DNA of 64,000 nt from Cutaneotrichosporon cavernicola (lineage: Eukaryota; Basidiomycota; Tremellomycetes; Trichosporonales; Trichosporonaceae): the NCBI RefSeq assembly GCF_030864355.1, contig NC_083393.1:1674001-1738000 (forward strand). The letters are read 5' to 3'. Positions 34,132 to 46,100 of the stretch are shown in pieces. The notes under the pieces are model-generated. The model was not told where the DNA came from and did no database searches. It was given only the letters and a program-made list of their open reading frames with translations. Position numbers and translations under genes: made by a program. Every line of letters begins with the position of its first letter. Positions within the stretch are counted from its first letter, which is position 1.

Positions 34132-35754
34132 ATGCCCGCCAACGTCAACACCATGTGGGTCAATCCGGGCGTCCCGCCCTCTGCTCCTCCCCCCAACGCA
34201 GCCCCCTCAAGTCCAGACCTCAGCACTCCGATGGCAGCGCGCCATAACTCAGTCGGGCCAAGGGCAGCCTCGCGACCACCCTCGCGCATCGGCGGGGAGC
34301 GTACCGCTCGTGCCCCCCCGGCCGCCAGCCACTCCCCCATCGCCTCGCCGACCCCGACGCCCTTCACCCGTGCGTCGTCGGCTCTGCCTCTCCTTGCCAC
34401 TGAGCACACCAACAACCTTCCTCCCAAGCCAGCGTGGGGTGCGCCCAACAAGCCTTCCTCGCGTAACAAGTTCCTCCCCAACAAGCCTTCCCCCTCCTCG
34501 TCTTCAAGCCAGCAAGCCCTCCACATCAACGGCACGTCTAGCTCCGACCAGGAGAGCGTGGTTGACGCGACTCTCAACAACCCCTCGTCACAGAAGACTG
34601 AGGAAGGTGCAAACAAGCGCAAGCGCGAGAAGTCGCCGCCCTTTGTCCCCAACTTCGAGTGGCAGCCTGAGCCCGAGCCGGAGCAGGAGGTCGCAGGATA
34701 CTTCGACCTTTCCGAAGGACGCGTCGTTGACCTTCCTCCCGAGTTCGCCGACGGTAAGGAGGTGTCATTTCTCCCTCTTCCCCTGCCTAGCAAGCGCTCC
34801 AAGAACCGTACAGGCGCGCGCGCCGTCTTAATACCCGCACAGCTGTTGCCAGTCTATCCGCTTCCCCCGCTCCCACACATCAAGGACCAGGAGCTCCTCA
34901 AGCAGGTGAGCCAGATATCACACGTTTCTCCTCGCAGCTAACCCCAGGTCTTCACACACGCCAGCCTCTTCGAGCGCGACAACCGCCTCTTCGAGTATCC
35001 TGACGACAAGCCAGCGCGCCACTACGAGAAGCTCGAGCACGTCGGCGACGCTATCCTCGGCCACGTTGTCACAACTTGGCTGCACGAAATGCAACCGAAC
35101 CTCACGTGCGGCACAGCCACTGTCAGTTCACCACTGGATTCCCTTCACTGATATCAGAAACTCAAGGCGCACCTTGTGTCCAACGCGACTCTTTCCCACA
35201 TTAGCGGACTCTACAACTTCCCCGCGCGCATGAATGGCGACCCGCGCCTCCTCATGCTGCTGCGTGCCCAGACGGACACACGCGCCGCTATCGTCGAAGC
35301 ATACATAGCCGCACTCTACTTCTCGTACCCGGTCCAGACCCGCGACACGGAAGGCCTCGCAGTCATCAAGGCTTGGCTGCGCGAGTTATTCGACCCGCTG
35401 TACGACTTCTTCCTTAACTTCATGCGTCTCGAGTATCAACAGCACTACAGCGCTATGGGCGCCGGTATCGAGGGCGTCATCGAGATGGCAGTCTCTCCTG
35501 AGCAGCTCGACAAGATGGACGCAAAGGCCGAGGGCATGGCGCTCCTCCTCAATATGTGGGCTAAGGTCCGCGAACACCGCATCGAGTGGGAGTGCGACCG
35601 TCACCTCACTGGCGTGGGTGAGTTGTGGCGCATTCGCGTGTACATTGACGGCGTGCTGAAGGGTGACGCTATCCGTGCGTTCGTCCAGCGCGCCAAGAAC
35701 GCCGCGGCGATGCATGCTGCGCGCAAGGTCGGTCTCGCCGAACCGCTGCTCTAG
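34132..35754 (+). CDS. RNase III domain protein with dsRNA-binding domain, one catalytic Asp replaced
   Basis: Exons 34132-34905, 34948-35121 and 35158-35754; 514 residues. The N-terminal 245 residues are Pro/Ser-rich with a nuclear-localisation-like NKRKREK. The RNase III domain starts at VFTHASLFERD and has the signature region YEKLEHVGDAILGHVV, retaining the two Glu and the Asp of the first active-site motif. It then has KLKAHLVSNATLSHISGLY. The second motif is AAIVEAYIAALYF: Glu is kept (35296-35298), but the position three residues before it, normally Asp, is Ala (35287-35289). A dsRBD-like C-terminus follows from about residue 425 (KAEGMALLLNMW to FVQRAKNAAAMHAARKVG). One RNase III domain with one dsRBD is the Rnt1/Pac1 layout. 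Loss of the Asp suggests weak or no cleavage, as in ribosomal mL44-type relatives. Confidence 0.82.
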
Positions 35755-36042
35755 TTCTGCGGCAGTTCGGTCAATATTATCACGACATGCTTCGCGCGCA
35801 CTGTAACATCCAACTTCACGGCACTCCCACTCCACATTCACAGCGTAACATCCGTTACGGTAAGGGGCTCGATTCTGTATTGCCAAACATGTTCTACAAT
35901 TCCGTCCATAAAGCCCAGTGTCCAACTTCCGTACCCGTGATAAAAGTGCATCATGCGAATGAGTGTGGTGTCGTCGTGATATTAAATCGTGGTACAATAC
36001 AGCCTGGGATTCTCGTCGGTCGTTGTCTAACATTCTAGCGGC

Positions 36043-37341
36043 CTAGAGCCGGTTCATGTCGCGCTTTGCGCGCGCCATCTTTGTGCCGAACCGTGTGACG
36101 TCGCCATCGAGCTGGTCGAGCATCTCGTTCTGGACTCCAATCTCGTCTGCAATCTCCTCGCCCATCCGGCGCTGTCTACGAAGGAGGCCAGAGAGGACGC
36201 CAAGCTGTTCGTCCTGCTGCACCATCTTGGTCTGTTGAAGCTCGACGAGGCCGCGGTCGTCGAGTGCGCGCGTCTCCACCGTCTCCTGGGGCTTCTTACC
36301 AAACACACGCGCCTTGGGTGCGAATGCAGAGTTCGCGCCCTCGGGCATCGCGCCAGGCATGTTAGCCTCAAGCGGAGGGGTGCGATGGGGTGGGCGGTAC
36401 CCCGCCTCCGCCATGCGGAGAAGGTTGCCCACCTCAGCCCGGAGATTTGCGACCATGTCCTCACGTCTGCGTTCCTCACCCGCCGCAAGAGACAATTCAG
36501 GAAGTGACTTCTCGAGGGTGTCGATGCGCGGGCCAGCGTCACGGAGGAGGCGTCGGGCTTCGCCGCCACTTGCCCGCGACGCGGGGTTACCTTCACGCGC
36601 AAGAGCGTCGCGCTTGAGCAGCGCCGCGCGCGCCTGCCTTAACACACCGGCCACGGCCGTCTGCTCTGCCGCCCACGTGGTTGCTGTGAACGGCTGTCCT
36701 GCGCTTCCTGCCTTACTTGGCGCCGGAACGGCCAGGAAGTCAGAGAAACCAAATTCCTTACGCCACCGAGGGTCCTTTGTCGTCAGGATGGTGCGGAGGT
36801 ACTGTTCGAGCAGGACGCGGCGCTGGCGGATCTTCTGAGGATCAGCGGATATAGCGCGGCACGCATACGACGTACTTCTTCATCATCAATGGTACGCGCA
36901 AACCAGTGCTTTGGCGGCAACTCGACGGGTGGTTCCTTCCCTGTGCTTTTGCGCAGCTCGGCGTCTAGAGCAACAAAATCGTTATACCGCCTGTTGACGG
37001 ACCATGAGCGGGTTGGCGTCGACACTGGTGTCAGGGTCAGTCCCGCTGGTTGGTAGGGCGGCTGCTCGGCTCGGTTCCGCGACTTTTGCGCGACACAGCC
37101 ATGACCTGACAACAAGTCGTTCGTATCTCGTTTGTGTCTCAGCCTCCTCTACTAGCGTGGGAAGTGCCCCATCGCGCCCCCTTGACTTTCCCAATTGAGA
37201 TGTCACGCGTCCCGCACGGACCCACGCCCGACCTTGCCTAGCCGAGAACAGCTCACCCTGCACAGTGTATGCAATATGCCGGCTTGGTTTTTGGACGGTG
37301 AGTACGTCGGTGATGTTGATAGTCTGAATCTCGGACGCCAT
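36043..37341 (-). CDS. VAM7: VAM7-like Qc-SNARE with PX domain
   Basis: Vacuolar fusion SNARE that binds PI3P through its PX domain. Starts MASEIQTINI at 37341. The first intron (37025-37256) is 232 nt and joins HIAYTVQ to VSTPTRSWSVNRRYNDF, a good PX beta-strand and the RRY motif. The PX region continues with ELRKSTGKEPPVELPPKHWF, and a GTACGT intron leads to KIRQRRVLLEQYLRTIL. The middle is helical. The C-terminal SNARE helix runs from RGLVELQQTKMVQQDEQL to the stop, with the zero-layer Gln in EIGVQNEMLDQLD. It has no membrane anchor, as expected for Vam7. PX plus a terminal Qc-SNARE is diagnostic. About 365 residues. Confidence 0.9.
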
Positions 37342-37981
37342 CTTGTTGTGTCGTGTTGACTTGGTGGGTGGTTGGTGGATTGTCACGCGAGTACGGGGGT
37401 CGCGCGGATGCCGGAGGTGGCCGGGTGGCAAATAGGTGGTGGAGCAGAATTGAGAGGGGCTGGAGAGGGCAGATGTCAAGTCGACGAGCTGTATAAGACG
37501 GAGTGGAATGAAGTGGCAGTGAAAGAGTAAAGAGTGGGAAGTGGAGAATGGGACAGAGGAGAGGGCAATGACGAGGTCGTGAGCAATTGATGATGGATCA
37601 GGCGGTTGGCTCCAAGAGGGGTCTACTGGTGATACAGGTGCACAGGTGTTTACAGGTAGCAATTGTATTGCTAAACTGGTAACAGCTGGGGTGACGCAGG
37701 AACAAGTCTAGACAAAGTCTTAGTCGACTACACGTGGGTACCAATCGCCGTATACCGTCATCCTTCAGACGTCATCAACAATACTTACCGGAACCAAATA
37801 TCCTAATATTATCTACTTCTAATGTCTATTATTCATGACGCGGCCTCAAAAGATGGACGGATGGACGCGTACCCCCCACCATGGTCACCCTCCCGTCCCG
37901 GTCGGCCACGATCACAATGATATCCTTCCTCAGAGCCTCAGACCAACTCTTCATCGCATCTCCCACCATCCAACAACCGCC
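37342..37981. other. divergent promoter region, VAM7 / PPPDE gene
   Basis: About 640 bp between two starts; no coding signal. Short AT-rich patch at 37790-37830. Confidence 0.45.
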
Positions 37982-40169
37982 ATGTCTGGAGTAAGCTACT
38001 TTAACTTCTACACAGCTGACCCAGTCCCCCGTCCAGCTCTACGTCTACGACCTCTCCCGGGGCATGGCCAGGTCCATGTCCCTCGCGCTCACTGGCAAGC
38101 AGCTCGACGGCATCTGGTGCGCCTAGACCCAAGCGCCGCTGACAACAGGCACACATCAGTCGTCGTGTTCGGTCGTGAGATATTCTACGGGCGAGGCATT
38201 ATGGAGGCTGCACCCGGCACCACTCACGTAGGTTTCGCTATGGACGCGCTGACGGAAGCACGGGACGCCAGTCCAGGTCATCGAGTGCGGCGACACGCGT
38301 GCGTCTCCGCCAACTTGATTTGCGTTGTTGCTGACGTCAGACATTGACGACGACACGTTCCAGGAGTACCTCCTGTCGCTGAGCGACTTGTATACGCCCA
38401 GCGCCTACCACCTCATCGAGTTCAACTGTAACAACTTCACCGCCGACGTAATCGGTTTCCTTACAGGAACCACCACCCCGGCGTGGATCACTGGTGAGCT
38501 CGCGTGCATCCAGTAAGAGCTAATAGCAGGTTTACCAGCCGAGTTCCTGTCCACACCGCTGGGACAGGCTCTCAAGCCGAGCATCGACCAGATGTTCCAG
38601 GGATCCAACCCGAACGAGCACTCGGCGTTCAGCCGCGACGGCCTGTCCCATTCTTCCCCACTACCACCTCAGCCCAGCAACCCCAACCCCAACCCCAACC
38701 CCAACCCACAGGACCTCGCGTCCATGCTCCTCGGCGCCGTCGCACAGCAGGCTGCCGGGTCCATGGGCCCGAACGGCGCCAACCCGCCCCGGCCACAGGC
38801 GTCCAACCCAGAAACGTCTCCGCTCACGCTCGTGACGTCCATCGCGAACTGGACATCGATTCTGAAGAACCACCACGCTGTCGTCGCCAACTTCACCAAT
38901 ACCGAGGGCTGCCCGCCGTGCCGCATGATCAAGCCCGCTTACGAGGCGATGGCTGAGACGTACGCTGCATCTCATGGGGCGATGGGCGTGCGGTTCGTCG
39001 AGATCGAGATGGGTGTCGGTGAGGGCCAGAACATTGCGTCGCAGTACAGTGTGCGCGCGACACCAACGTTTATCTTCTTCAAAGATGGGGTCAAGGTCGA
39101 CGAGATGGCCGGAGCCGACAAGCGTGGCCTGGAGACGCGCATCGAGTCATTCCTTGAGGACGTGTTTCCTCGTCACCCTCACGAGAAGATCTACCTGGCA
39201 GCAACGTCGAAACTGTCCACCCAGCCCATCACGCAGACCGTCGCTCCTGGCTACCCTGCACTGTTGAAGAAGCTCGAGAGCTTCCCCAACGCGACCAAGG
39301 CTCATGTTGACGTGCTCCGCGCGGACGTTGTTCCGTTCTTGGAGGGCAAGGCGGTATCTGACGCTGCTCTTCCAGGGTTAGTGGACAAGTGGACGGCAGC
39401 GACCACCGCACTCCTCGGCAGCCTGAAGCCGGCCGAAACCTTCCCCCTCATCGATCTCTGGCGCGTCGGGCTGACGAACACTCGCCTCGTCTCCGCTCTC
39501 GTCGTCCGCCTCGGCCCCAATTGTACCAGCGCCGAACCTCTCGTCCCGATCCTCTCCCTTACGTCCTCTCAACTCGCTTCACAGGGTGCCGCGACCCCCC
39601 GGCCCCTTCTCCTGACCACATTGCGGCTGAGCACTAACGCCCTCGCACCGCTCCCCCTCGCCAACCTCGTCCTCACCGGCACCCTGCAGGAGCCTCTGGT
39701 CAGCGTGCTCGTCGAGTCCCTCCTCCACGCAGAGGTGAGCGTGCGCAAGGCCGCAGCCGACGTCGCCGTCAACGCAGCAGCGTGGCGCCACCGCGTGGCG
39801 AAGGAGTCGGGACAGGCGGCGCAGGAGGGCCCAGAGCCCGAATGGGCGGTCGAGCTCCTCTCCGCTCTGCTTGAGAGCATTGGTCGCGAGGCAGACCCGG
39901 ATGTCGGTGAGTCTACTCAAGGGCTGTGACGTTGCCCAACTAGTCAGCCCGACCAGCTGAGCCCGTCAGATTGGCAACTAACAGCAGGCCATCGCCTCCT
40001 TGTCGCCTCGGCGCTCCTCATCTACCTCTCGCCAGCGTACGAAGACACTGTCGCGCCCTTGCTCGAGGTGCTCGGCGCCCGCACAACGCTTCTGAACGCA
40101 GGCAAGCGGTGGGCTAAGGCGGACGTGCGCAGGCTCGCGGATGAGGTGGCGACCAAGCTCTGCCCATAG
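37982..40169 (+). CDS. PPPDE (deSUMOylating-type) peptidase - thioredoxin - PUL domain fusion
   Basis: The start codon is followed after three codons by a 34-nt intron (37991-38024), giving [21 protein letters not shown] second intron of 32 nt completes [17 protein letters not shown] with the catalytic His. The catalytic Cys lies in [16 protein letters not shown]. Together these form the PPPDE/DeSI papain-like isopeptidase fold. A linker with [10 protein letters not shown] leads to a thioredoxin domain with the CPPC motif ([38 protein letters not shown]). The rest is an all-helical PUL domain ([12 protein letters not shown] ... [13 protein letters not shown]), which in PLAA/Doa1 binds Cdc48. 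The three-domain order is known in fungi. It suggests ubiquitin/SUMO deconjugation coupled to Cdc48. About 660 residues. Confidence 0.88.
38679..38709 (+). repeat. AACCCC hexamer repeat inside PPPDE gene
   Basis: About five tandem copies of AACCCC, coding the Asn-Pro repeat in the linker between the PPPDE and thioredoxin domains. It resembles some telomere repeats by chance of codon use; it is in frame and internal. Confidence 0.8.
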
Positions 40170-40732
40170 CAAACGCATTAGCGTAACGGTGGCGTTCGAG
40201 GAGATTTTAGAGGCGTGTATACATAGATGTCATGTGTGATTGTTTGTGTTCTCATTGCATTCCGTGGTGTAGTGGGGGGGGGTGGGTTCCTGGGCCGTTG
40301 ATGACAAGCCATGGGCGTGTCACGTGTCACGGCGCCGAGGGCTTGTTGCGACAGTTGTCACCAGTGGCTGTTTGATTTCAGGCACAGGTGGTGCCGTGGT
40401 CGAATTTGTTAGCTTAGTCGGTTGACAGGGAAATCAGGCGCGTCAACAACAACTCTCCCACTCGCCCCACGTCAACACCATCACACCTCTCCGAGTAGTC
40501 TTCCTCCATCCATCATTCATACGACCTTCCCTCATCAAGCCCCACACTTTTCCCATCTTTAAATCACCTTTCTTTGCTGCTTGCAGCCTTGCGACACCTA
40601 CCAAGGACATAGCGTTACCCATAAAGACTCTCGCTACCCGTCTTCCCTCTACCCTCGTCACGCAGTTCGTTCCTGCACCTTCCTTGGACTGCCTTCCCCT
40701 CATTGTCCTCCAAACCCAAGTCTGGGAGCACC
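40170..40732. other. intergenic region
   Basis: Codirectional spacer holding the PPPDE 3' end and the promoter of the SAM-like gene. The part just before the ATG is CT-rich. No gene seen. Confidence 0.4.
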
Positions 40733-42913
40733 ATGTCGATGCTACCCCCACCCACACCAAGTCGACACCGGAGTACGGCGTCGGCTCCAACCTCGGGACT
40801 TCCCATCAATGGAAGAACGTTTGGGAAGCCCTCGCGCCCTGCTCCATTTCCTTGGCGTCCAGCCTCGAACCGGTCCACAACCTACCCGAACGCATCTCTT
40901 CCCGCCCATCACGCAGTGGATCGCTCCATAAATTCAACCCCAACCCACTCTTCCTGCACTACCCCTTCCTCCTCCCTAACACCTCTTGCCCAAACACCTG
41001 TCGGGCAACCCACCCACCCAGTGGATCCAATGAGCGCTGCATCGTCGGTGTCGGCCGCTTCGGCGGCCGTCGACTCGCCCCAACTCTGCCCCACGGCGTC
41101 GCGCATCGTCGAGCCCGTCCACAGCAGAACGGCAAGCGAGCAAACACACACGCGCTCCGGATTCAGCGACCCCTCCAGGCCTGGCTCGAGACTCGACATC
41201 GACATCCGTCTACAGTCCGCGCCGTCAACGCCAGCCAAGCACAAACTATCTCGCAGCGTTGGTGCCTATCCCGTCTCACCGAGCGTCGAGGCCCGCCGGC
41301 AGGGCCTCGCGTCGCCATCGCGTGCCAAACTTGTTGAGCCCAACCTTCCTGTGCGTCCCAGAGAAGACGGAAGAACAAACCATTGCTGACGCCCAGTCTG
41401 CGCCCAATGTCTGGACTCGTACGCTGTAACCCCGTCGATCGCTAACATCCAGCCTCCGAACTCGCGCAGTACCTCGCATGGGCGCTCCGCAGCGGCGGTG
41501 ACGACGGGCGTGGTCCGACCCTTCCCTCCCTTGTCATTGAGGACGTCGTATCCTGGGTGTTCCGTTCGCAGGTCACCGGGCGCCAGTTCGTCGCTGGCGT
41601 CGACCAGGGGTACGTGCATGTTATACAGCTCTAACACCAGCGTCGCGCGCCCGCCTCCATTCTTACCAGTTCTCGCCACGATGTCCCGCCGCCTCCGCCG
41701 GACTGGCTCGCGCCTATCCGACGCAAGTGCAAGTACGGCGTCAGGTATGGACAGCGACAGGGAGCAGGTGACGCGCGTGCGCCGGCTCGCACATGCGTTC
41801 GAGCACATCTCGAGCGCATCCGAACCGAGCAGTGACGAGGCCAGTCTGTCCGTGCTCCGCGAGCAACTCACCGGCGACAGCGTGCACGGCTTTGGGCGTG
41901 CTGCACCCAAGGCAGAGGCTCGTAACTGGTCACGCCGTGACAGCGTGGCAAGTGTCGCGAGCATCGCGAGTGGGATCAGCACGGGGAGTCACGCGCTGTG
42001 GCGCCCGTCCGAATCTGGTGACGCCTCAGCCACTGTTTATGTCACAAACGACGAGGAGGTGTATGCGCAAAGCAACACCTCGCCAACCGCTCCGCTGCGT
42101 GCCAAGGCTGAGGCCAAGGCAGCCCTCGAGCTGGCAGAGCTCGCCGACCTGGCCAAGAAGGGCGCGGACAATGACTCACCGCCCCCGCCCTACGCCCCTT
42201 CGCCAGCACGCACCGGCCTCCTCTTCCCCAGCGTCTCACCTTCTGTGCCAGAACCCACCTCCTCAGGACCCCTAACACCTCTACGCGCAGAGGTGGCATC
42301 CTCACCCGAACCTGACTCGCCCTCTCCCTCGGTTCACATGGCGCGCATGGGCGCCCACCGCTCAAGCGGGGTGGACCCGTACGCTGTCCTCCGCCGGAGA
42401 GACAGTGGACGGCCGAGCGCCATGCTCTTCACCCAGCCCGAGGATGAGGAGGACTCGGACGACAAGGAGTCAGCCGCGCACTGGACTACGACGCGACGCG
42501 CGACAGTCCGCCCCCGGCCAGTCACAATGTCACCGACCAGCGTGCCTGCGACGCCGTCAAAGTCGCACGTCAGCACGCCGGGATCACTCCGTCGCCGGCG
42601 TGAGGCAGCTGTAGCGCGGGAAGTAGCAGCCTTAACGGAACGTATACGCGAGCTCGAGGCGAGACTCGCGGCTGTCGAGACGCCTGCGGCCTCGCCGTCC
42701 GGTTCGGTCCTCCATCCGGACGAGGGGCACAAGTCCAAGCCTGGCCCCAGGTCCCGTGGGGTTCTTGCCGCATTAGGATTCACAGACGAGCACGGCAACG
42801 AGCCGCGCCTCCAGGACGTTCCCGTACTCCTGTTCCTCCTGGGCGTTGGGGTGGGTGCCGGCGGCTGCGCCGTCGTCGTCCGTGTCCTCCTCCAGCGCAA
42901 GATTGCAGCTTAG
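40733..42913 (+). CDS. SAM-like / coiled-coil / tail-anchored membrane protein, unknown
   Basis: A Ser/Pro-rich first exon (to PNLP) is followed by a predicted 22-nt microexon and a 34-nt intron, giving SAPNVWTPSELAQYLAW. A helical SAM-like block follows: WALRSGGDDGRGPTLPSL, then IEDVVSWVFRSQVTGRQF. A 31-nt intron joins VDQG to VARPPPFLPVLATMSRRL. The long middle is disordered and Ser-rich. A short coiled coil (REAAVAREVAALTERIRELEARLAAVE) precedes the final hydrophobic helix (VPVLLFLLGVGVGAGGCAVVV) and RKIAA end, as in a tail-anchored protein. SAM-like domain plus tail anchor suggests a scaffold on ER or mitochondrial membrane. I do not know the family. The microexon is inferred from frame and splice signals. 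Confidence 0.7.
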
Positions 42914-43123
42914 TTCTTGAGAATCTCCGATCAGGCTTAGTGGGTCGCCGCTGTGCAATGTTACTGTATTATTGTTCTGAGCAATACAATGGGTACATAA
43001 GCTGCCGCGGAGCGGGAGCTGCAACAGACTATGGCTATAGCAGATACAAGGTGGTAGGGCTACAGTTGTCTGGAAGACTGAAGAAATCTAGTTGGGGCCG
43101 ACAGTGACCTCACGCGCCTCAGC

Positions 43124-46100
43124 CTAGCGAACGGTCTCGGGCGCGTTCGCGCCGTTGGCCTGCGCGGGCGAGCTGGATCGGGCCTTCAAGCTCAGGCGGG
43201 CGACATTGGCCTCGGAGAGCACGGCGTGTCCCTCGGCATTCATGTCGTAACTGGACGAGGAGGAAGGGGCCAGCTGCGTGTCGATGCGCACGCGCCCGTT
43301 AGGCCACTCGTCCTCCTCCCGCTCGCGGTGGTTCACCGACGCAGCGCGGATCTTGGCAATGAGCGCCGGCAGGCGGTACGGCTTGATGACGACTTTTGTT
43401 AGCTTGACAAATGAGAGACTCACCGTCATCCATCCCTGCAGCGAGGGCCTGATCGATCTGTCCCTGCCGCGCGTTGCCCGTGAGTGCGAGCACGAGTTGC
43501 GGACGGAGGATGCCGCGCGCCTCGGCGTCACGGATGTGACGAATCGTCGTGAGCCCGTCCATGACAGGCATCTCGAGGTCCATGAGCACCACGTCGTACC
43601 CCGACCGCCCTGCATGCCTGGACACGCGGTTGGCCTCGTGGATGCGGAAGAGCGCTTCCTGCCCGTCGTTGGCTGTGTCGCATACGAATCCGACCTTGAC
43701 GAGCTGGCGCTTGAGCACGGTCTGGTTGATGACGTTGTCTTCGACGATGAGGAGGCGGAGAGCCTCGGTCTCGGCCTCGTCGACTGGCTGACAGGCGGTC
43801 GGCTCGATCACGCTGGTGGCTGAGCCGACGCGAACGGTCTGCCGAGGCGTGATAAGAGGCCATGGCTGGACGGAATGCGATGGGATGCGAGGTGCGACAG
43901 TGAGCGTCTTGATCCAGAAGCTGAAGGTGCTGCCGACCCCCAATTCGCTCTTGACCCCAATAGCGCCGCCCAGGAGCTCGGTGATCATCTTGCAGATGAA
44001 GAGGCCGAGGCCAGAGCCGCCGTACCGCGTGTGGATCATCTTGTTGCTCTGCTGGAACCGCCTGAAGAGTATCTTCTGCTCGTCGGGGGTCATGCCGGGG
44101 CCTGTATCCGCCACGCTGACGAAGAGGTAGATCGGCGTGTCCTCGGGCAGCGGCATGGATGGGGAAACCAGCTTTCTAGGCGGCGGCTCGAAGGTACCGG
44201 GAGGTGGGGGCTCAAGCGAAACCTCGTAGTGGACTGTGACGCGCCTCTTCTCAGAGGCCGCCGTGAAGCGGATCGCGTTCGCAGTGAGATTTGTGAGCAC
44301 TTGTCCCAATCTCACAGGGTCCGTCTTGATGCCGCGGATCTGCAGCGCCTCCAAGGTGCTGCCAAGCTCGAGAACGATATCGAGCTTCTTCATCTTGGCC
44401 TCGCTCGCAAAGACTGACAGGACCTTTTTGGCTTCTTTGCGCAGGTCCATCTCGATAAAGTGCAGACTGAGCATGTCGAGCTGGATACGGGCCAGCGACA
44501 GCACATCGCCAGCGATGCGTTCCTGCACCAGACCGCACTGATAGATGCCTGTAGTCGTCAGCCGCGCCCAGCAGTGCCAACTCACTCTCTAACGCCTCCA
44601 CATCCTCATCGAGGTCGGCCAGCAGGCCTGCGCTCGGCTTGAAACCACCGTCGCCGGCGAACCGTAGCTGCTCCTTGAGCGCGACCAGGTTCTCCTTGAC
44701 AAGCGATGAGCATTGCAAAATCGCCGACACTGGCGTGCGGATCTCGTGCGATGTCAGGTCCACGAGTAGCTCCTGCTGGTGCTTGCTCTCCTCGGCCTCG
44801 ATGCGGCGACGTTGAGCTTCCTCCAACCGCTCAACCTGGTCGGTAATGTCCGTCACGCAAATCAACAGGCCCAACATGCCAGGTCGTATGACATCGAGGC
44901 GGATAAGCACGCCCGACATTGTGCGGCCCGTCCGCCACTTCCACTGGAGGGTTGTGGGAGGAAGTTGACCTTGGAGGATCTCGGACCACGCGAGTTCGAC
45001 GCCATCCCGCGATTCGTCGTCACAGAAGTCGAGCCATCGTTGAGGATCTTCATCCGAAGTCATGCCTGCGGGCGTGCGGAACGCGTCGTTGACATACAGG
45101 ACCTTTCCATCTGCGTCCGTGCGCATGATTCCGGACGGGCAGTAGTCAGCCAGCACGGAAAGCTCGAGCCTGCGCTCAGCAAACATCCGCTCCAGTTTCG
45201 TCCGCTTCTTGCCCATCTGCATGTGCAGATGGGCGCGAAGTAGCAGCTCGCGCGGCTTGAAGGGCTTCGAGACAAAGTCGTCCGCACCAGCCAGGAAGGC
45301 CGCCACACGCTGTTCATCGTCGGTAGTCGACGAGATCAGGACCATGGGAATGAAGCGCAAATTCTCCGCGAGTCGCAACTCATGAAGAAGCTCGATCCCT
45401 GACATGGACCGCATGTCGAGCTCTGAGATGACGAGGTTCGGCTCAATCTTCTTCACGACTTCAAGTGCTTCCTCGGCGCTTGCAGCCTCAACGACGGTGC
45501 AAAAGCGCTCGAAGAGTGTCTTGATGTACGCCCGCATCTCGGTGCTGTTGTCGACTACAAGAAGCACGTCCTTGCGCTCGAACATGAGGCCGTCGGTGAA
45601 ACCAGGCGACGTCAAGCTTCCAGAAGTCTCCGACGTGGACCGCGCGGCCAAGCTAGAGGTTCCGTCGACGAGAGCAGAGTCGTCAAAGGGAATGTTGGCC
45701 CCTTTGCTCCATTCCTTGACGTCGTTGGCCACTTGTTTGGCATACGTGCCGAAGGGAACCGCAACAATAGTGTCGACATTGGGCTCATTGTTGAGGGGAA
45801 AGCTTGCCGTGAAAGTGGATCCAGTTGTTTCACCCGGGCCAGCCGTCGTCTTGGTCCGGATGGTGAGCTTGCCGTTGTGGAGCCGCACAATCTCCTTGAT
45901 GATCGACAGGCCCACGCCCGTTGCCGCGCTGCCACGGTTCTCCGCCGCCGTTTGGATGCGGTGGAAGAAGTTGGTTGCAGACTGAATGTCGGTCTCGGTC
46001 AGACCGATGCCGGTGTCGCTGACAATGATACTTGCCATGTCGTGCGTGTAGGCCAGCCGAATACTGACAGTACCCTTGCCGGTCAATTTGAGAGCGTTGA

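Noticed and set aside
38679..38709. AACCCC repeat as an internal telomere remnant
   Set aside because: In frame inside a conserved gene, coding Asn-Pro repeats; explained by the protein linker.
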